64,000 nt of DNA from Bosea beijingensis (GTDB lineage: Bacteria > Pseudomonadota > Alphaproteobacteria > Rhizobiales > Beijerinckiaceae): assembly GCF_030758975.1 (NCBI RefSeq), contig NZ_CP132359.1:4128306-4192305 (forward strand), read 5' to 3'. How positions within the stretch are numbered: position 1 is the first letter of the stretch; each line of letters begins with the position of its first letter. Shown one piece after another: positions 27,526 through 35,949 of the stretch. A model generated the notes under the pieces. That model had not been told where the DNA came from. It ran no database searches and saw only the letters and a program-made list of their open reading frames with translations. Both the position numbers and the translations under genes were made by a program.

Positions 27526-27553
27526 ATGGTATCCAGGATACAGGAACTGTCAA
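27526..27553 (-). promoter_or_regulatory. Promoter with embedded 13-bp palindromic operator (GntR-ALDH-amidase)
   Basis: On the minus strand TTGACA (27548-27553) and TACCAT (27526-27531) are 16 bp apart. The perfect palindrome GTATCC-A-GGATAC (27529-27541) fills part of the spacer and overlaps the -10 box, the classic position for a repressor. Its GT...AC ends fit FadR-type GntR operators. The inferred 5' leader is very short, ending in the GGAG ribosome site of the regulator gene. Confidence 0.72.
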
Positions 27554-27702
27554 TATCGACTGATGGTTCAGTGTTCCGGCGAGCACGCACTGGCAGCGGC
27601 TTCGTGCATCTGAAGACGGGAGCGTCCTATCGGGCGTGACAAAGGCGATCTAGGCTGAGGAGGCCCGGAGCAGCCGCCGGTTCATCGAAGCAGGACAACG
27701 CG

Positions 27703-28356
27703 ATGTTTCTTTTCGACGGCCCGGACAAGGCCGATGTGACCATTCTCCTGGCTCACGGCGCCGGAGCCCCGATGGACTCGCCATCGATGACGGCCGCAGC
27801 GAAGGCGCTGGCCGGGGTTGGGTTTCGCGTCGCCCGCTTCGAGTTCGACTACATGGCGGCGCGGCGCGAGGGAGCCTCTCGCCCGCCACCGCCGCGCGCC
27901 GAAAAGCTGAACCCGCAATATCTCGCCGCCATCGAAGCACTCGCCGCCACGGGAACGCTTGTCATCGGCGGCAAATCGATGGGCGGTCGCGTCGCCAGCA
28001 TGGTGGCCGACGGGCTGTTCAAAAGCGGCCGGATCGGCGGCCTGCTCTGTCTCGGCTACCCCTTCCATCCGCCCGCCAAGCCGGAGCAATTGCGAACCGG
28101 GCATCTCGTCGATCTGAAGACTCCGACGCTCATCGTGCAGGGCACGCGGGACGAGTTCGGCACCCGGGAGGAAGTCTCGGCCTATCGGCTCTCTCCGGCG
28201 ATCGACCTCCGCTGGCTGGAGGATGGCGATCACGACCTGAAGCCCCGCAAGCGGATCTCAGGGTTTTCGGTGTCCGATCATCTCGGGACCATGGCCGATG
28301 CTGCTTCTGCCTGGGCCGGGCGCCTGACGGGAAGCAGGTTGGCGGGCTTTCCATGA
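27703..28356 (+). CDS. Alpha/beta-fold hydrolase (KANL3/Tex30-like)
   Basis: Small cytosolic alpha/beta hydrolase, 217 aa. The oxyanion segment is TILLAHGAGAPMDSPSM; the nucleophile elbow is VIGGKSMGGRVAS; the acid is in IVQGTRDEFGT; the His is in WLEDGDHDLKP, so the triad is complete. This group of bacterial proteins has no established substrate. It stands alone, divergent from the GntR operon and convergent with the ammonia-lyase homologue. Confidence 0.87.
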   Translation: MFLFDGPDKADVTILLAHGAGAPMDSPSMTAAAKALAGVGFRVARFEFDYMAARREGASRPPPPRAEKLNPQYLAAIEALAATGTLVIGGKSMGGRVASMVADGLFKSGRIGGLLCLGYPFHPPAKPEQLRTGHLVDLKTPTLIVQGTRDEFGTREEVSAYRLSPAIDLRWLEDGDHDLKPRKRISGFSVSDHLGTMADAASAWAGRLTGSRLAGFP

Positions 28357-28409
28357 GGGCATGAGCCCGATCGAGGCAGCCGTGACGCCGGCAACAACGC
28401 CGTGATCGA

Positions 28410-29879
28410 TCACCCCGCGGAAGCGGAGCCGATCTTGAGCAGGCGATCGATCTCGGCGCCGTTGTCGGTGAGATGATCGACCAGCTTTCCGGCATGCGGC
28501 ACGCGCTGCCCGGCGCCTGCGTAGGGAACAGCCTGCCGGACGAAGGCGAAGAGCTGGCTGGTGACGGCGCCGAGCGGCTTGGCCTTCCGCATCTCGACGG
28601 CCTGGGCCGCCACCATGAGCTCCATGCCGAAGATCGAGCGGCAGAGCGTCACCATATCCGCCATCCGACGGGCTGCGAGGCCGGCCATGCTCGCGCGATC
28701 GAGATTGCCGTTGGAATGGCTGGAGCTGGCCAGTTCGCTCACGACCGGAGCGCCGAGAAGCCGCGCCTCCGAGGTGATCGACTTGTGGAATTGGGCGAGG
28801 CCGTTAAAGCCCGGCAGGCCGACGCCGTCTTCCTCGATCAGGCCGACGCTCAACCCCGACCAGAATGAATCCGCTTGCTTGGCCAGGCGTTCGGTGGAGC
28901 TGGTCACGACCGGCACCATGGCGAGCCGGGCGACATCCAGCGCCATCGCCAGCGCGACCATGTCGAAATTGGCGACCGAGACCAGTTGGCGCTGTTCGAT
29001 CGCGACGATGGGATTATTCTGGCTCGCGCCCAGTTCGATGGCGAGCTGCTTGCCGGCGAAGGCGAAGCTGTCGGCGGCCGAGCCATGGATCAGCGGCAAC
29101 GAACGGAAGCTCAGCGGGTCCTGGATGTGGCGCGGCCCGCCGGGTTGCGTCAGGTAGCTGCCGTCCAGATAGGTCCGGATCGCGCGGCCATGGCGCAGCA
29201 CGCCGTCGAAGGGGCGGGAGTTCAGCGCCGCTTCCGAGACGATCGACGGATTCGCGGCAAAGCCCTCCATGCTGAAGGCGCCGGCCAGCGTCGCGAGGTC
29301 GAGCATGCGTGCCAGGTCGTGGAAGGCGAGGGCGGCCGTGCCGATCGACAGCGCGCTGGAATTGAGCAGGGCGAGCGCCTCGCCGGCTGCGAAATCGTGA
29401 TCCTTGTAGAGCTCCAGCGCGAGATCGGCGATCGGCGACATGTCGCTCTGGCCCATCGAGCCCCAGAGATGGACGTCGATCCGGCGATCTGTGTTCAGCG
29501 CCTCGACCAGAATCTCGGCCATGACCTGCCGCACGCCGAGATAACCGGTCGCCATGCTGTTCAGCAGGACGACCATCATCGCCCGTACGGTTTCCCGCGA
29601 GGCGAGGGGGCCGTGCCCCATGTTGTGCGTCAGGAGCAGGCGGCGGTTGAACTCCGGAATTCGGTCGGGAGCGAGCATCGTGCCGGTCTTGGCGCCGACG
29701 CTGCTGGTGACGCCATAGATCTTCTCACCCTTGCGGACGACCTCGTCGACGACCGCGCGGGCACGGCCGATACGTTCGATCGCCTCTGGCGCGAGAGCCA
29801 CGCGCGCTCCGGAACGAGCGACCTGGACGATCGCCGCCGGAGACAGGTTGCGGCCGGTGATCTCGACGATAGTCTGCAT
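28410..29879 (-). CDS. Aromatic amino acid ammonia-lyase family protein lacking the MIO triad
   Basis: Member of the histidine/phenylalanine ammonia-lyase fold, 489 aa (usual length ~500). Family features: IYGVTSSVGAKTG near residue 54 (usually YGVNTGFG), THNMGHGPLASRETVRAMM, and the expected loop around residue 140. That loop reads GSMGQSDMSPIADLAL where the family has GSVGASGDLAPLAHLAL. The Ala-Ser-Gly that cyclises into the MIO electrophile is Gln-Ser-Asp, and the loop is one residue shorter. Other active-site segments also differ (VANFDM for GNFHG, GASQNNP for NSxTDNP). It may catalyse something other than deamination. I start at ATG 29879. Confidence 0.8.
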   Translation of the reverse strand: MQTIVEITGRNLSPAAIVQVARSGARVALAPEAIERIGRARAVVDEVVRKGEKIYGVTSSVGAKTGTMLAPDRIPEFNRRLLLTHNMGHGPLASRETVRAMMVVLLNSMATGYLGVRQVMAEILVEALNTDRRIDVHLWGSMGQSDMSPIADLALELYKDHDFAAGEALALLNSSALSIGTAALAFHDLARMLDLATLAGAFSMEGFAANPSIVSEAALNSRPFDGVLRHGRAIRTYLDGSYLTQPGGPRHIQDPLSFRSLPLIHGSAADSFAFAGKQLAIELGASQNNPIVAIEQRQLVSVANFDMVALAMALDVARLAMVPVVTSSTERLAKQADSFWSGLSVGLIEEDGVGLPGFNGLAQFHKSITSEARLLGAPVVSELASSSHSNGNLDRASMAGLAARRMADMVTLCRSIFGMELMVAAQAVEMRKAKPLGAVTSQLFAFVRQAVPYAGAGQRVPHAGKLVDHLTDNGAEIDRLLKIGSASAG

Positions 29880-29944
29880 GGTGATCCGTCTCGGCGGCGA
29901 TCTGGAGCTTGCCCGCGATGCTGTCAGGCTGCTCAAAAAGGACA

Positions 29945-29966
29945 ATAAGCTAGTTCATTGAATTAA
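29945..29966. promoter_or_regulatory. Putative regulon operator, site A
   Basis: In the 162-bp gap between the lyase homologue and the HutC-type regulator. ATAAGCTA (29945-29952), six-base spacer, TGAATTAA. It matches site D (read on its other strand) at about 15 of 22 positions and lies in AT-rich sequence unlike its surroundings. The left arm is the conserved one. Confidence 0.5.
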
Positions 29967-30041
29967 TAGCAGGCTTGCTGCTCGTCAATCGCCCGCCATT
30001 GCGGTAGCGTGTCGAGCGACGCAGGTCGCATTGGGAGCCGC

Positions 30042-30791
30042 ATGATCGTTCGCAGCGTTTCTTCGAAGCCGTTGGATTTCAAACGCACCGGCATTTCCCG
30101 CTATCACCAGCTCGCCACGCTGTTCCGGCGCCGGATCGAGGCCGGGCAATGGCAGGTCGGGGAGCAGATCCCGACCGTCGACGAGCTCGCGACCGAATGC
30201 GGCGTCGCACGCGCGACGATCCGTCAGGCGCTGGACCTGCTCGAGGGCGAGGAGCTGATCGAGCGCTACCGGGCGCGCGGGACATTCGTGCGTCGGCGGC
30301 CGGCGGAGAATCTGTGGTGCGCGGTCGGTACGGACTGGTCCGGGCTGCTGCGCCCGAATTACGACGCGACGATCGAAATCCTCCATGACGAGCCCGATCA
30401 AGTGCTGAATGCCTTCGAGGGGCAGATCGGAACGCTCGCGCCCGTCTATCGACATGTCCGGCGCCGGCACTGGCGGCACGGACAGCCCTTCCTTCTCGCC
30501 GATCTGCATGTCGACGAGCGGCTTCGCGATCGCATCACCCAGCGCGACCTCGAATCGAAGACGGCGCTGCGCCTGGTCTCCGAAGTCGAGGGCGTCGAGA
30601 TCGCCGATGCGCGCCAGACCCTGACCATCGGCACGGCGGATATCGAGACCAGCGAGGCGCTCGGAATCTCCCTGGATTCTCCGGTCGCCTTCGTCCATCG
30701 GCAGGCGCTGGACCAGAACGACGTGCTGGTGCTCGACGCCAAGGGCATCTATCGCGGCGATGTCGTCAAATTTGACGTGAAGCTGCGCTAG
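30042..30791 (+). CDS. GntR-family regulator, HutC/UTRA type
   Basis: Transcriptional regulator of 249 aa. The N-terminal winged helix is GISRYHQLATLFRRRI, QIPTVDELATECGVARATIR and GTFVRRRP. The UTRA effector domain follows from about residue 95 (VYRHVRRRH, LVSEVEGVEIADARQTLTIG, SPVAFVHRQALD). ATG 30042 has GGGAG 5 nt upstream; a GTG at 30009 is also in frame. It is divergent from the ammonia-lyase homologue and convergent (3-bp gap) with the enoyl-CoA hydratase operon, so it is the best local candidate to bind sites A-D. Confidence 0.9.
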   Translation: MIVRSVSSKPLDFKRTGISRYHQLATLFRRRIEAGQWQVGEQIPTVDELATECGVARATIRQALDLLEGEELIERYRARGTFVRRRPAENLWCAVGTDWSGLLRPNYDATIEILHDEPDQVLNAFEGQIGTLAPVYRHVRRRHWRHGQPFLLADLHVDERLRDRITQRDLESKTALRLVSEVEGVEIADARQTLTIGTADIETSEALGISLDSPVAFVHRQALDQNDVLVLDAKGIYRGDVVKFDVKLR

Positions 30792-30794
30792 CGG

Positions 30795-31574
30795 TCAGCC
30801 TCCCTTGAATTGCGGCGGCCGCTTTTCCAGAAAGGCGCGCATGCCTTCCTTCTGGTCCTGCGTGTCGAAAAGCTGGACGAAGGCCTTGCGCTCCAGCGCG
30901 AGCGCCGTCTCCAGCGGCACGTCCTGTCCGAGCTGCACGGCTTCCTTGATCGCCTGGACCGCAAGCGGCGGCATCGCGGCGACGGTCCCGGCGATGGCGA
31001 GGGCGCGGTCGAGGGCGCTGCCATCGGGCACGACCTCCGAGAGCAGGCCGGCCTGGAACGCTTCGGTCGCGGTCAACGGGTCGCCTGTCAGGGCGAGCTT
31101 CATCGTGCGATACTTGCCGATGGTCCGCAGCAGGCGTTGCGTGCCGCCGGCACCGGGCATGATGCCGACGCGGATTTCCGGCTGGCCGAAACGCGCCCCT
31201 TCGCCGGCGATGATCATGTCGCAGCACAGCGCGGTCTCGCAGCCGCCGCCGAGGGCATAGCCCTCGACCGCCGCGATCAGGATCTTCGGGCAGCGCCGCA
31301 GCACCGTGAACATCCGGTCGGTCGCGAGGGCCTGGTGCTGGGCCGGGCTCATCGGCTCCATCTCGGCGATATCCGTGCCGGCGATGAAATAGCCGCCCGC
31401 GCCGGTCAGCACGATGACCCGCACGCTCGCATCCGCCTCGAGCGCCAGCACCGCGTCGGCGATGCGCGCTTTGATGTCTAGGTTCAGCGCGTTGCGCCGC
31501 TCCGGGCGGTTCAGCGTGATGACCGCGACGCCGTCGGAGGCATGGTGCAGGGTGACGATCTCCGCCATGTCCAT
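30795..31574 (-). CDS. Enoyl-CoA hydratase/isomerase family protein (1)
   Basis: Crotonase-fold enzyme of 259 aa acting on an acyl-CoA. VAVITLNRPERRNALNLD is the family start. The oxyanion-hole segments are FIAGTDIAEM and EGYALGGGCETALCCDMIIA. Two acidic residues in the catalytic region (FGQPEIRVGIMPGAGGTQRL) match the enoyl-CoA hydratase Glu pair. It is the last gene of the six-gene leftward operon and directly abuts the second hydratase gene (no gap). Confidence 0.92.
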   Translation of the reverse strand: MDMAEIVTLHHASDGVAVITLNRPERRNALNLDIKARIADAVLALEADASVRVIVLTGAGGYFIAGTDIAEMEPMSPAQHQALATDRMFTVLRRCPKILIAAVEGYALGGGCETALCCDMIIAGEGARFGQPEIRVGIMPGAGGTQRLLRTIGKYRTMKLALTGDPLTATEAFQAGLLSEVVPDGSALDRALAIAGTVAAMPPLAVQAIKEAVQLGQDVPLETALALERKAFVQLFDTQDQKEGMRAFLEKRPPQFKGG

Positions 31575-32351
31575 CTAGCCCTCGAAAACCGGCTTGCGCT
31601 TCTCGGCGAAAGCGCGCTGCGCCTCCTTCGTATCATCGGAGGATGCCAGCGCCACGGTCTGCGACTGCTCGAAGCGATAGCCGTCGCGCAGTTCGAGGCC
31701 CTCGGTGACGTTGAAGGAGCGCTTGGCCGCCTGGACCGCCGAAGGGCTTTTCGACGCGATCTCGCGCGCGATCTCCTGCGCCAAGCCGAGCAGGCGCTCG
31801 CCCGGCACGCAATCCGAGGCAACGCCCATCCGGTAGAGCTCCGCGCCACGCACCCGGCGCGCCGTATAGATCAGCATCCGCGCATCGGATTCGCGGAAGA
31901 AGCGGCGGACATGGCTGACGCCGCCGGCGAGCCCGACATCGACCTCGGTCATCGCGAAGAAGGCTTCCTCCGCCACGAGGATGACGTCGCAGCACAGGGC
32001 GAGCACGCAGCCGGCGCCAATGGCCGCGCCATTGACCGCGGCGATGACCGGCTTGGCGCATTCCATCACGGTGTCGAAGGAGGCGCGCACCAGACGGTTA
32101 TGGCGCGGATAGGCTCCGGCTTCCTCCGCGAGGCCCGGCCGCTCCTTCAGGTCCGCGCCGGCCGAGAAGGTCTTGCCGGCGCCGGTCAGCACGATCGCCC
32201 GCACGTCGGCGCGGTCGCTCAGGCTGTCGAAAACGGCGACGATCTCCTCCCGGAACTGGCGATTCTGCGCGTTGACCGGGGGCCGGTCGATCGTCACCGT
32301 CGCGACGAAATCGCTGACCTCGACCGTCAGGCACTCTAGGGCGTTGGCCAT
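31575..32351 (-). CDS. Enoyl-CoA hydratase/isomerase family protein (2)
   Basis: Second crotonase-fold enzyme, 258 aa. VATVTIDRPPVNAQNRQF, KTFSAGADLKERPG and VNGAAIGAGCVLALCCDVIL define the acyl-CoA and oxyanion sites. The region FFAMTEVDVGLAGGVSHVRR keeps one acidic residue (Glu), while the second Glu position is occupied by Gly/Val, as in isomerase, hydrolase or aldolase-type crotonases. It may therefore carry out a different step from its neighbour. Start ATG 32351; the upstream open stretch to 32444 overlaps the amidohydrolase gene. Confidence 0.9.
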   Translation of the reverse strand: MANALECLTVEVSDFVATVTIDRPPVNAQNRQFREEIVAVFDSLSDRADVRAIVLTGAGKTFSAGADLKERPGLAEEAGAYPRHNRLVRASFDTVMECAKPVIAAVNGAAIGAGCVLALCCDVILVAEEAFFAMTEVDVGLAGGVSHVRRFFRESDARMLIYTARRVRGAELYRMGVASDCVPGERLLGLAQEIAREIASKSPSAVQAAKRSFNVTEGLELRDGYRFEQSQTVALASSDDTKEAQRAFAEKRKPVFEG

Positions 32352-32385
32352 CTGAAACTCCGTAACGAACCCGGACGGGCCGGCA

Positions 32386-33261
32386 TCAGAACCCGTAGAG
32401 TTCACGAGGATTGTCGACGAGAATCCGGTGCCGCAATTCCGCATCCGGAACCCATTCTGCGAAGAGGTCGAGCAGGTGCCCGATATCGGGCGCCCGCTCG
32501 GCGAGGCGTAAGTGCGGCCAGTCCGAACCCCAGATCACGCGATCGGGGTTGGCCGCGATCAAGGCATCGTGGAACGGCCGGGCATCGGCATAGTCCGGAA
32601 AGTCCTGCGAGCAGCGGCACAGGACGAGCTTGACCCAGAGCCAGCCTTCCCGAAGCGCGTCGAGGATCACCCTGAACGACGGATCGTCCAGTCCGCGTGC
32701 GATCTGCAGGCCGGCCATATGGTCCAGCACGATCGGCAGGCCGCTGGCGCGGTAGAGCGGCAGGTTGGCGGCATGGCGGTCGATTCCCGCCCAGACCTCC
32801 GCATGCCAGCCCCTCGCCCGCATGCCGGGCGCCATAGCTGCAAGAGACGCGGTCCCGACCGAGCCCGGGAAGGGGCCGGTTCCACCGGGCACGGTCATGT
32901 CGTTGAAACGCAGGCCGCGGATGCCCGCTGCATGCCAGGCGTTGAGATCGGCCTGAGGCACGCGCTCGCTCGCGGCAGCGATACCGCGCAAGCGGCCTTC
33001 ACCTTGCGCCAGGGCGTCGACGATCGGAGCGGGATCTTCGCCATAGGCACCCGGCTGGACGAGAATGCCGCGGCTCAAGCCGGTGGTCGCCAGCATGTCG
33101 CGATGCGCTGCGGCCGGAGCCAGAGGCGCAGCGTAATGCATCTGGTGCGAGACTGAAAAACGTTCGTAAGGTCCAAAGACATGCGCGTGGCAGTCGCAGG
33201 CGCCGGCCGGCAGCGTCCAACCGGGCGCCCGATGCGATCGCGGGTCGACCGTTTCAGTCAC
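32386..33261 (-). CDS. Amidohydrolase, 2-pyrone-4,6-dicarboxylate lactonase (LigI)-like
   Basis: TIM-barrel amidohydrolase-2 enzyme of 291 aa. The N-terminal HxH is in ACDCHAHVFGPYERF, and the catalytic Asp in RVIWGSDWPHLRL. The internal GIRGLRFNDM and PIVLDHMAG strands are as in LigI-type lactonases, which open 2-pyrone-4,6-dicarboxylate in aromatic breakdown. Exact substrate not certain. It overlaps the carboxymuconolactone decarboxylase-like gene by 8 nt upstream, and the next hydratase gene starts 34 nt downstream. Confidence 0.88.
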   Translation of the reverse strand: MTETVDPRSHRAPGWTLPAGACDCHAHVFGPYERFSVSHQMHYAAPLAPAAAHRDMLATTGLSRGILVQPGAYGEDPAPIVDALAQGEGRLRGIAAASERVPQADLNAWHAAGIRGLRFNDMTVPGGTGPFPGSVGTASLAAMAPGMRARGWHAEVWAGIDRHAANLPLYRASGLPIVLDHMAGLQIARGLDDPSFRVILDALREGWLWVKLVLCRCSQDFPDYADARPFHDALIAANPDRVIWGSDWPHLRLAERAPDIGHLLDLFAEWVPDAELRHRILVDNPRELYGF

Positions 33262-33880
33262 GACGGGTTTCCTCAGACACCGGTACGGAAGCCGGCAGGC
33301 GCGTCGGCCCGCCCTGCAACAGGGGCAGAGGCGGCGTCGCTCCGTCCGGCAGGGGAATTCCGTGGGCGTTCAGCGTCATCGACACCATCGTGTAATAGCC
33401 GATCACGCCGGTGAGCTCGACCGCCCCGCGCTCACCCCAGCGCTCGACGATCGCCGCATGCACGCCGTCGGGAACGGTGCCGGTCTGCACGAGCAGGCGG
33501 GCATAGTCGTAGATCTCGCGCTCCTCGTCCTCGGCGAAGACCGGGGCCTTGCCCAGCCGGATGGCTTCGATGCAATCGGCACCCAGGCCCGCGACCTTCG
33601 CCGCTTCCGCATGGATGTGGAATTCGAGCTGGCTGTTCCAGTGGCGCCCGACCACGATGATGGCGAGCTCGTTGAGTCTGGCCGGCAGCAGCGTCGAATA
33701 GCGCAGGAACTCGCCGAGGCGGGACCAGCGCGTGGCAAGCTCCGGGCTATGGATGACGGCGCGCAGCGGTCCGACCAATCGCCCGCGCGGCCCGGAGACG
33801 ACCTCGTCATAGACCTTGCGCTGATCGGGCGTCATCTCGTCGACGGCCGGGAGGTGAAGGCGCCCCATGCTGTGTTCCAT
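33254..33880 (-). CDS. Carboxymuconolactone decarboxylase family protein
   Basis: AhpD/CMD-fold protein of 208 aa. The central helix pair NSQLEFHIHAEAAKVAGLG with CIEAIRLGKAPVF is the CMD signature (Glu and His kept; no CxxC, so not a peroxidase-type AhpD). The N-terminal MGRLHLPAVDEMTPDQRKVY is also typical. It may decarboxylate or isomerise a lactone from ring cleavage. Start ATG 33880 overlaps the stop of the CoA-transferase by one base (TGATG). Confidence 0.88.
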   Translation of the reverse strand: MEHSMGRLHLPAVDEMTPDQRKVYDEVVSGPRGRLVGPLRAVIHSPELATRWSRLGEFLRYSTLLPARLNELAIIVVGRHWNSQLEFHIHAEAAKVAGLGADCIEAIRLGKAPVFAEDEEREIYDYARLLVQTGTVPDGVHAAIVERWGERGAVELTGVIGYYTMVSMTLNAHGIPLPDGATPPLPLLQGGPTRLPASVPVSEETRRD

Positions 33881-35085
33881 CAAGCTTGTTCGGCCAGGCC
33901 GATGTCGCGGAGGATCTCGTCGGTATGCTCCCCGAGCAAGGGCGGGGGGCGGTCGAATGAGAGCGGCTCGTTCTCGAAGTTCAGCGGGCTCACGATCTGC
34001 GGAACCTTGCCGGCGAGCGGATGCGGCAACTGGCGCAGCATGCCGCGGTGCTTGACCTGAGGATCGTCGAACACCTCCGGCACCGTGTTGATCGGTGCGC
34101 AGGGCACGCCGGCCGCATCGAGCGCGGCGATGAGCGTGTCGCGGTTGAGCTGGCCGAAAGCCGTCCGCAGCAGCGGATCGAGCAAGCCATGGTTGGTCAC
34201 GCGCGCCGGATTGGTGGCGAAGCGCGGATCGCGCGCCCATTGCGCCTCGCCCAGGGCCTCGCAGAGCTTGGCGAACTGCCCGTCATTGCCGACCGCCAGC
34301 ACGATGAAGCCGTCGGCGCAGGGGAAGACGTCCTGAGGCTGGATATTGGGATGGCGATTGCCGCCGCGCACCGGCGCGCGGCCCGAAACCAGCCAGTTCA
34401 TTGCCTGGTTGGCGAGGAAGCCGGTCTGAACGTCCAGCATGGCGAGATCGATATTGTCGCCCTTGCCGGTCTCGTTGCGCCGGACGAGCGCTGCCAGCAC
34501 GCCGACCGCGGTATACATGCCGGTCATGATGTCGACGATGGGGACGCCGACCTTCTGCGGCCCGGCGCCGGGCATGCCGTCGCGTTCGCCGGTGACGCTC
34601 ATCAGGCCGCCCATGGCCTGGATCGCGAAATCATAGGCCGCGGCGGATTTGCGCGGGCCGCTCTGCCCGAAACCGGTCACCGAGGCGAAGATCAGGCGCG
34701 GATTGATCGCGTTCAGCGCCTCGTAATCGAGGCCATAGCGCTTGAGCGTCCCGACCTTGTAGTTCTCGACGACGATGTCGCTTTTGGCAGCGAGCCGGCG
34801 GATGATGTCCTGCCCTTTCGCGCTGGTGATATCGACGGTGATCGAGCGCTTCCCGCGATTGACCGAGAGATAATAGCCGGCTTCGCTGGTCGGATTGCCG
34901 GCCTCGTCCCTGAGATAGGGTGGCCCCCAGGCCCGCGTGTCGTCGCCGGCCTCCGGGCGCTCGACCTTGATCACGTCGGCGCCGAGATCGGCGAGGATTT
35001 GGGTCGCCCATGGACCGGCCATGATTCGGCTGAGATCGAGGACCCGGACATGGGAGAGGGGCCCCTGGCGCCGGACATCAGCCAT
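33880..35085 (-). CDS. CaiB/BaiF class III CoA-transferase
   Basis: Family III CoA-transferase of 401 aa that moves CoA between carboxylic acids. HVRVLDLSRIMAGPWATQIL and LGADVIKVERPEAGDDTR are the standard first motifs; the catalytic Asp is in NIDLAMLDVQTGFLANQ. In this operon it most likely activates an aromatic or aliphatic acid for the two enoyl-CoA hydratases. It overlaps the GST gene by 8 nt upstream and the decarboxylase-like gene by 1 nt downstream. Confidence 0.92.
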   Translation of the reverse strand: MADVRRQGPLSHVRVLDLSRIMAGPWATQILADLGADVIKVERPEAGDDTRAWGPPYLRDEAGNPTSEAGYYLSVNRGKRSITVDITSAKGQDIIRRLAAKSDIVVENYKVGTLKRYGLDYEALNAINPRLIFASVTGFGQSGPRKSAAAYDFAIQAMGGLMSVTGERDGMPGAGPQKVGVPIVDIMTGMYTAVGVLAALVRRNETGKGDNIDLAMLDVQTGFLANQAMNWLVSGRAPVRGGNRHPNIQPQDVFPCADGFIVLAVGNDGQFAKLCEALGEAQWARDPRFATNPARVTNHGLLDPLLRTAFGQLNRDTLIAALDAAGVPCAPINTVPEVFDDPQVKHRGMLRQLPHPLAGKVPQIVSPLNFENEPLSFDRPPPLLGEHTDEILRDIGLAEQA

Positions 35086-35704
35086 CGTCCCGAACCTCCG
35101 TGGCGATGGCAGAGGGCCGCTGGCGGAAAGCGTCGTGCCATTGCGCGAGCCGGGGATGGCCTGCCCGCCAGTCCAGATCGGTGAAGCGGAAGTCGAGATA
35201 GGACAGGCAGCAGCCGAGCGCTATCCCTGAAAGCGGCAGCGGCCCCGGCGCGATCGGACCGGCCTCGTTCTCGAAACGTGCCAGAGAGGCCGATGCCTTG
35301 GTGGCGAAGCTCGACAGCCACTCCTCAGTCTGCTTCTCCGTGGGCTTGTTGCGCTCGTTGCGCCAGAGAATCAGCAGGTCGAGAAATCCGGTCGCCAACG
35401 CGTGACGGCTGAGTTCGCTCCAGCGCTCTGGTCCCGCAACGGGAATGATGAGCCCGCCACCGGCGAGTGAATCGAGATACTCGCAGATCACCCCGGAATC
35501 GATCAGCGCCGATCCATCGGCCAGGACCAGCGTCGGAATCTTGCTCAGCGGATTGTCGGGCAGCAGGTCCGGGTTCGGCTTCGTCATCTGCACGACCGTG
35601 CGCCGCAGCGTCAGCCGGTCGGTGAGGCCCAGTTCATGCGCGGCCAGCATCACTTTCCGCACGAAAGGCGACCGAGGCGACCAGTGAAGTGTCATATCGC
35701 CCAT
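35078..35704 (-). CDS. Glutathione S-transferase family protein
   Basis: GST-fold protein of 208 aa. The thioredoxin-like domain begins MTLHWSPRSPFVRKVMLAAH, where a Ser takes the catalytic position, and contains the cis-Pro motif SKIPTLVLADGSALIDSGVI. The helical domain follows. GSTs in aromatic-catabolic operons often act as isomerases or ether-cleaving enzymes; the role here is open. First gene of the operon, 32 bp downstream of regulatory site B. Confidence 0.9.
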   Translation of the reverse strand: MGDMTLHWSPRSPFVRKVMLAAHELGLTDRLTLRRTVVQMTKPNPDLLPDNPLSKIPTLVLADGSALIDSGVICEYLDSLAGGGLIIPVAGPERWSELSRHALATGFLDLLILWRNERNKPTEKQTEEWLSSFATKASASLARFENEAGPIAPGPLPLSGIALGCCLSYLDFRFTDLDWRAGHPRLAQWHDAFRQRPSAIATEVRDDG

Positions 35705-35735
35705 TGCACGCTCCCGGCCTATCGGCGCAAATCTA

Positions 35736-35757
35736 TTAGTTCAGTTTTATGGCCTAT
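35736..35757. promoter_or_regulatory. Putative regulon operator, site B
   Basis: Just upstream of the GST-led operon. TTAGTTCA, spacer GTTTTA, TGGCCTAT (35736-35757). It matches the reverse strand of site D at about 16 of 22 positions, including an unbroken AGTTTTAT core. Confidence 0.5.
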
Positions 35758-35905
35758 AACAACCTGAGGCTGACCTGTCGAGCGGGATGGCATATTGAGG
35801 TTGGCGGCATTGGATCGCTACAAGCCTGCAAATTATAACGAAACTCGTAGCGCAGCGCTTTCAGGGGCGAATGGCGGTCGCGGTTGACGGCGGTCTATTG
35901 CATCA

Positions 35906-35927
35906 ATAGGCTAGTCTTATGTCCTTT
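35906..35927. promoter_or_regulatory. Putative regulon operator, site C
   Basis: Upstream of the binding-protein gene at 35950. ATAGGCTA (35906-35913), then GTCTTA and a weaker right arm TGTCCTTT. ATAGGCTAGT is identical to the reverse strand of site D. Confidence 0.5.
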
Positions 35928-35949
35928 TAAAAATAAGCGGGAGGAAACG

